DNA of 24,809 nucleotides, from NCBI GenBank assembly GCA_035690065.1, contig DASSKW010000010.1:1-24809 (forward strand), read 5' to 3'. Made by a program: the position numbers and the translations under genes. This document shows, in pieces, positions 23,663 to 24,809 of this stretch (positions are counted from its first letter, which is position 1; every line of letters begins with the position of its first letter). Below the pieces are notes generated by a model. That model saw nothing but the letters and a program-made list of their open reading frames with translations. It was not told the origin of the DNA and did not search any database. This DNA comes from DASSKW01 sp035690065 (GTDB lineage Bacteria > Pseudomonadota > Gammaproteobacteria > Natronospirales > REEB76).

Positions 23663-24809
23663 TCATTTGCCGATGCAGAAACTCGCGAATATCCTGCCGA
23701 GCAAGTCCTCGCTGGTGAATTCCCCGGTTATCTCGCCAAGACGCATTTGAGCCAAGCGCAATTCCTCAGCCAGCAACTCGCCTGCCTGCTCTCTCGACTT
23801 CTGCTGTGCTGCTTCAAGATGGAAGCGTGCACGTTGCAACGCGTCCAGATGCCGGCGCCGGGCTATGAAATTTGCTTCGGCACCATCGTGGAATCCAGCG
23901 ACTGTCTTCAGATGTGTGCGTAACAGTTCCATGCCCTGCCCGGTTTTGGCCGACAAGGCGACTGAAGCACTTTCCTGATTCGCATCCGATGAGGGTTTCC
24001 GGCCGGTGAGATCGATCTTGTTGTAAACACAGGTGACCGGTATGCGGGACGGGAGTCGTTCCTGTAGACGTCTGTCTGCCGCAGAAAACCCGTTTGCATC
24101 ATCGATCACCAGCAGCACCCGGTCAGCAGAACCGATCGTGTCCCAGGCCCGCCGTACTCCTTCCTGCTCCACGGCGTCGGTGGTCTCGCGCAGACCCGCA
24201 GTATCGATGATGTGCAAGGGCAAGCCATCGAGGTTGATATGTTCATGCAACACGTCGCGGGTGGTGCCGGGAATCTCGGTGACGATCGCGACATCGTGAC
24301 CCGCCAGACGATTGAGCAGACTCGACTTGCCGACGTTGGGTTGCCCGGCAATCACCACACTCATACCCTCCCGCAACAGACTGCCCTGCCTGGCGCTGTC
24401 CGCCAGCGCGACGAACTGCGTATGAATTTCATCGAGTTGTTCCTCAACCCTGCCTTCACTGAGGAAATCCAGTTCTTCGTCCGCAAAATCTATCGCCGCC
24501 TCCACATACATCCGCAAGCCGATAATGGCTTCCACCAGCGTTGCTATGTGTGCAGAGAATTCGCCGCGCAATGAGCGCATCGCAGCGCGTGCCGCCTGCG
24601 TGCTGCCGCTGTCGATCAGGTCTGCTATGGCTTCGGCCTGCGCCAGATCCAGTTTGTCATTCAGGAAAGCACGCTCTGAAAATTCGCCGGGCCGCGCCAG
24701 TCGCGCACCGAGTGAAAGTACCCGGGCCAGTAACATGTCCATCACTACCGGGCCACCGTGACCTTGCAGCTCAAGGATATCTTCGCCGGTGAACGAAGCG
24801 GGTGCCGGG
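23663..24809 (-). CDS. mnmE: tRNA modification GTPase MnmE (N-terminus beyond the window edge)
   Basis: GTP-dependent partner of MnmG in U34 modification of tRNA; it binds a formyl-tetrahydrofolate-type C1 unit and dimerises through its G domains. The 3' 1147 bases are present. The frame stays open to the window end, reading TGEDILELQGHGGPVVMDM upstream of the first in-window start-like codon (GTG at 24745), so that codon is internal. Motifs in order: N-terminal-domain tail RPGEFSERAFLNDKLDLAQA, helical domain, G1 GQPNVGKSS, switch region EIPGTTRD, G3 DTAGLRE, G4 NKID, and the C-terminal FCIGK with its conserved cysteine. About 80 N-terminal residues are missing. Confidence 0.97.
   Translation of the reverse strand, partial: PAPASFTGEDILELQGHGGPVVMDMLLARVLSLGARLARPGEFSERAFLNDKLDLAQAEAIADLIDSGSTQAARAAMRSLRGEFSAHIATLVEAIIGLRMYVEAAIDFADEELDFLSEGRVEEQLDEIHTQFVALADSARQGSLLREGMSVVIAGQPNVGKSSLLNRLAGHDVAIVTEIPGTTRDVLHEHINLDGLPLHIIDTAGLRETTDAVEQEGVRRAWDTIGSADRVLLVIDDANGFSAADRRLQERLPSRIPVTCVYNKIDLTGRKPSSDANQESASVALSAKTGQGMELLRTHLKTVAGFHDGAEANFIARRRHLDALQRARFHLEAAQQKSREQAGELLAEELRLAQMRLGEITGEFTSEDLLGRIFASFCIGK

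Noticed and set aside
1..24809. CRISPR array, tRNA/rRNA genes, IS elements or prophage
   Set aside because: No regularly spaced repeats, cloverleaf-like sequence, transposase or integrase motifs, or phage structural genes were seen on either strand.

Overview
The window is a compact stretch of bacterial chromosome, roughly 58% GC by eye, coding on both strands with short intergenic gaps. The mix of genes (YadH-type ABC permease, NorM-type MATE exporter, FadI-like thiolase, ferrochelatase, MnmG and MnmE, SPOR-domain protein, 6-TM GGDEF protein) points to a Gammaproteobacterium, perhaps of the Xanthomonadales/Nevskiales kind. This is a judgement from protein character, not a database result. 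No rRNA, tRNA, CRISPR array, integrase, transposase or prophage gene is visible, so the window looks mainly like resident chromosome with some accessory operons.

Layout. (1) 1-5.9 kb: the 3' end of yadH, an unrecognised proline-rich membrane-anchored protein, an APC amino-acid permease, a GNAT acetyltransferase, a secreted alpha/beta hydrolase and a MATE exporter. (2) 5.9-10.4 kb: a thiolase, a palindromic intergenic repeat, mscL with a C-terminal zinc ribbon, then the + strand run hemH / double-VOC protein / DUF1453-like membrane protein. (3) 10.4-12.9 kb: a two-gene minus-strand operon of unknown function, a 476-aa membrane/coiled-coil protein plus a vWA lipoprotein, followed by a 340-bp AT-richer gap that may hide a small + strand transcription unit. 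(4) 12.9-18.0 kb, all minus strand: an MBL-fold hydrolase, a FecR+SPOR protein with a Met/His-rich loop, a glutathione peroxidase fused to an NfeD-like membrane module, mnmG and a small VOC protein. (5) 18.1-23.7 kb, plus strand: a tightly overlapped six-gene operon (small membrane protein, XRE-type regulator, 52-aa membrane peptide, exported TAP-like serine hydrolase, NatA-like ATPase, NatB-like permease), then a diguanylate cyclase. (6) 23.7 kb to the end: the 3' part of mnmE on the minus strand.

How the genes fit together. MnmE and MnmG form the complex that modifies U34 of certain tRNAs. Their genes are often neighbours near oriC, but here about 6 kb lies between them, mostly the oppositely oriented operon of region 5. 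That operon has 4- to 10-bp overlaps at all five junctions, so its regulator, hydrolase and ABC exporter are probably made together; a self-regulated export or resistance module is the simplest reading. The best candidates for undescribed biology are this operon, the vWA-lipoprotein/membrane pair, the NfeD-like/GPx fusion with an internal start, and the Met-rich FecR-SPOR protein.
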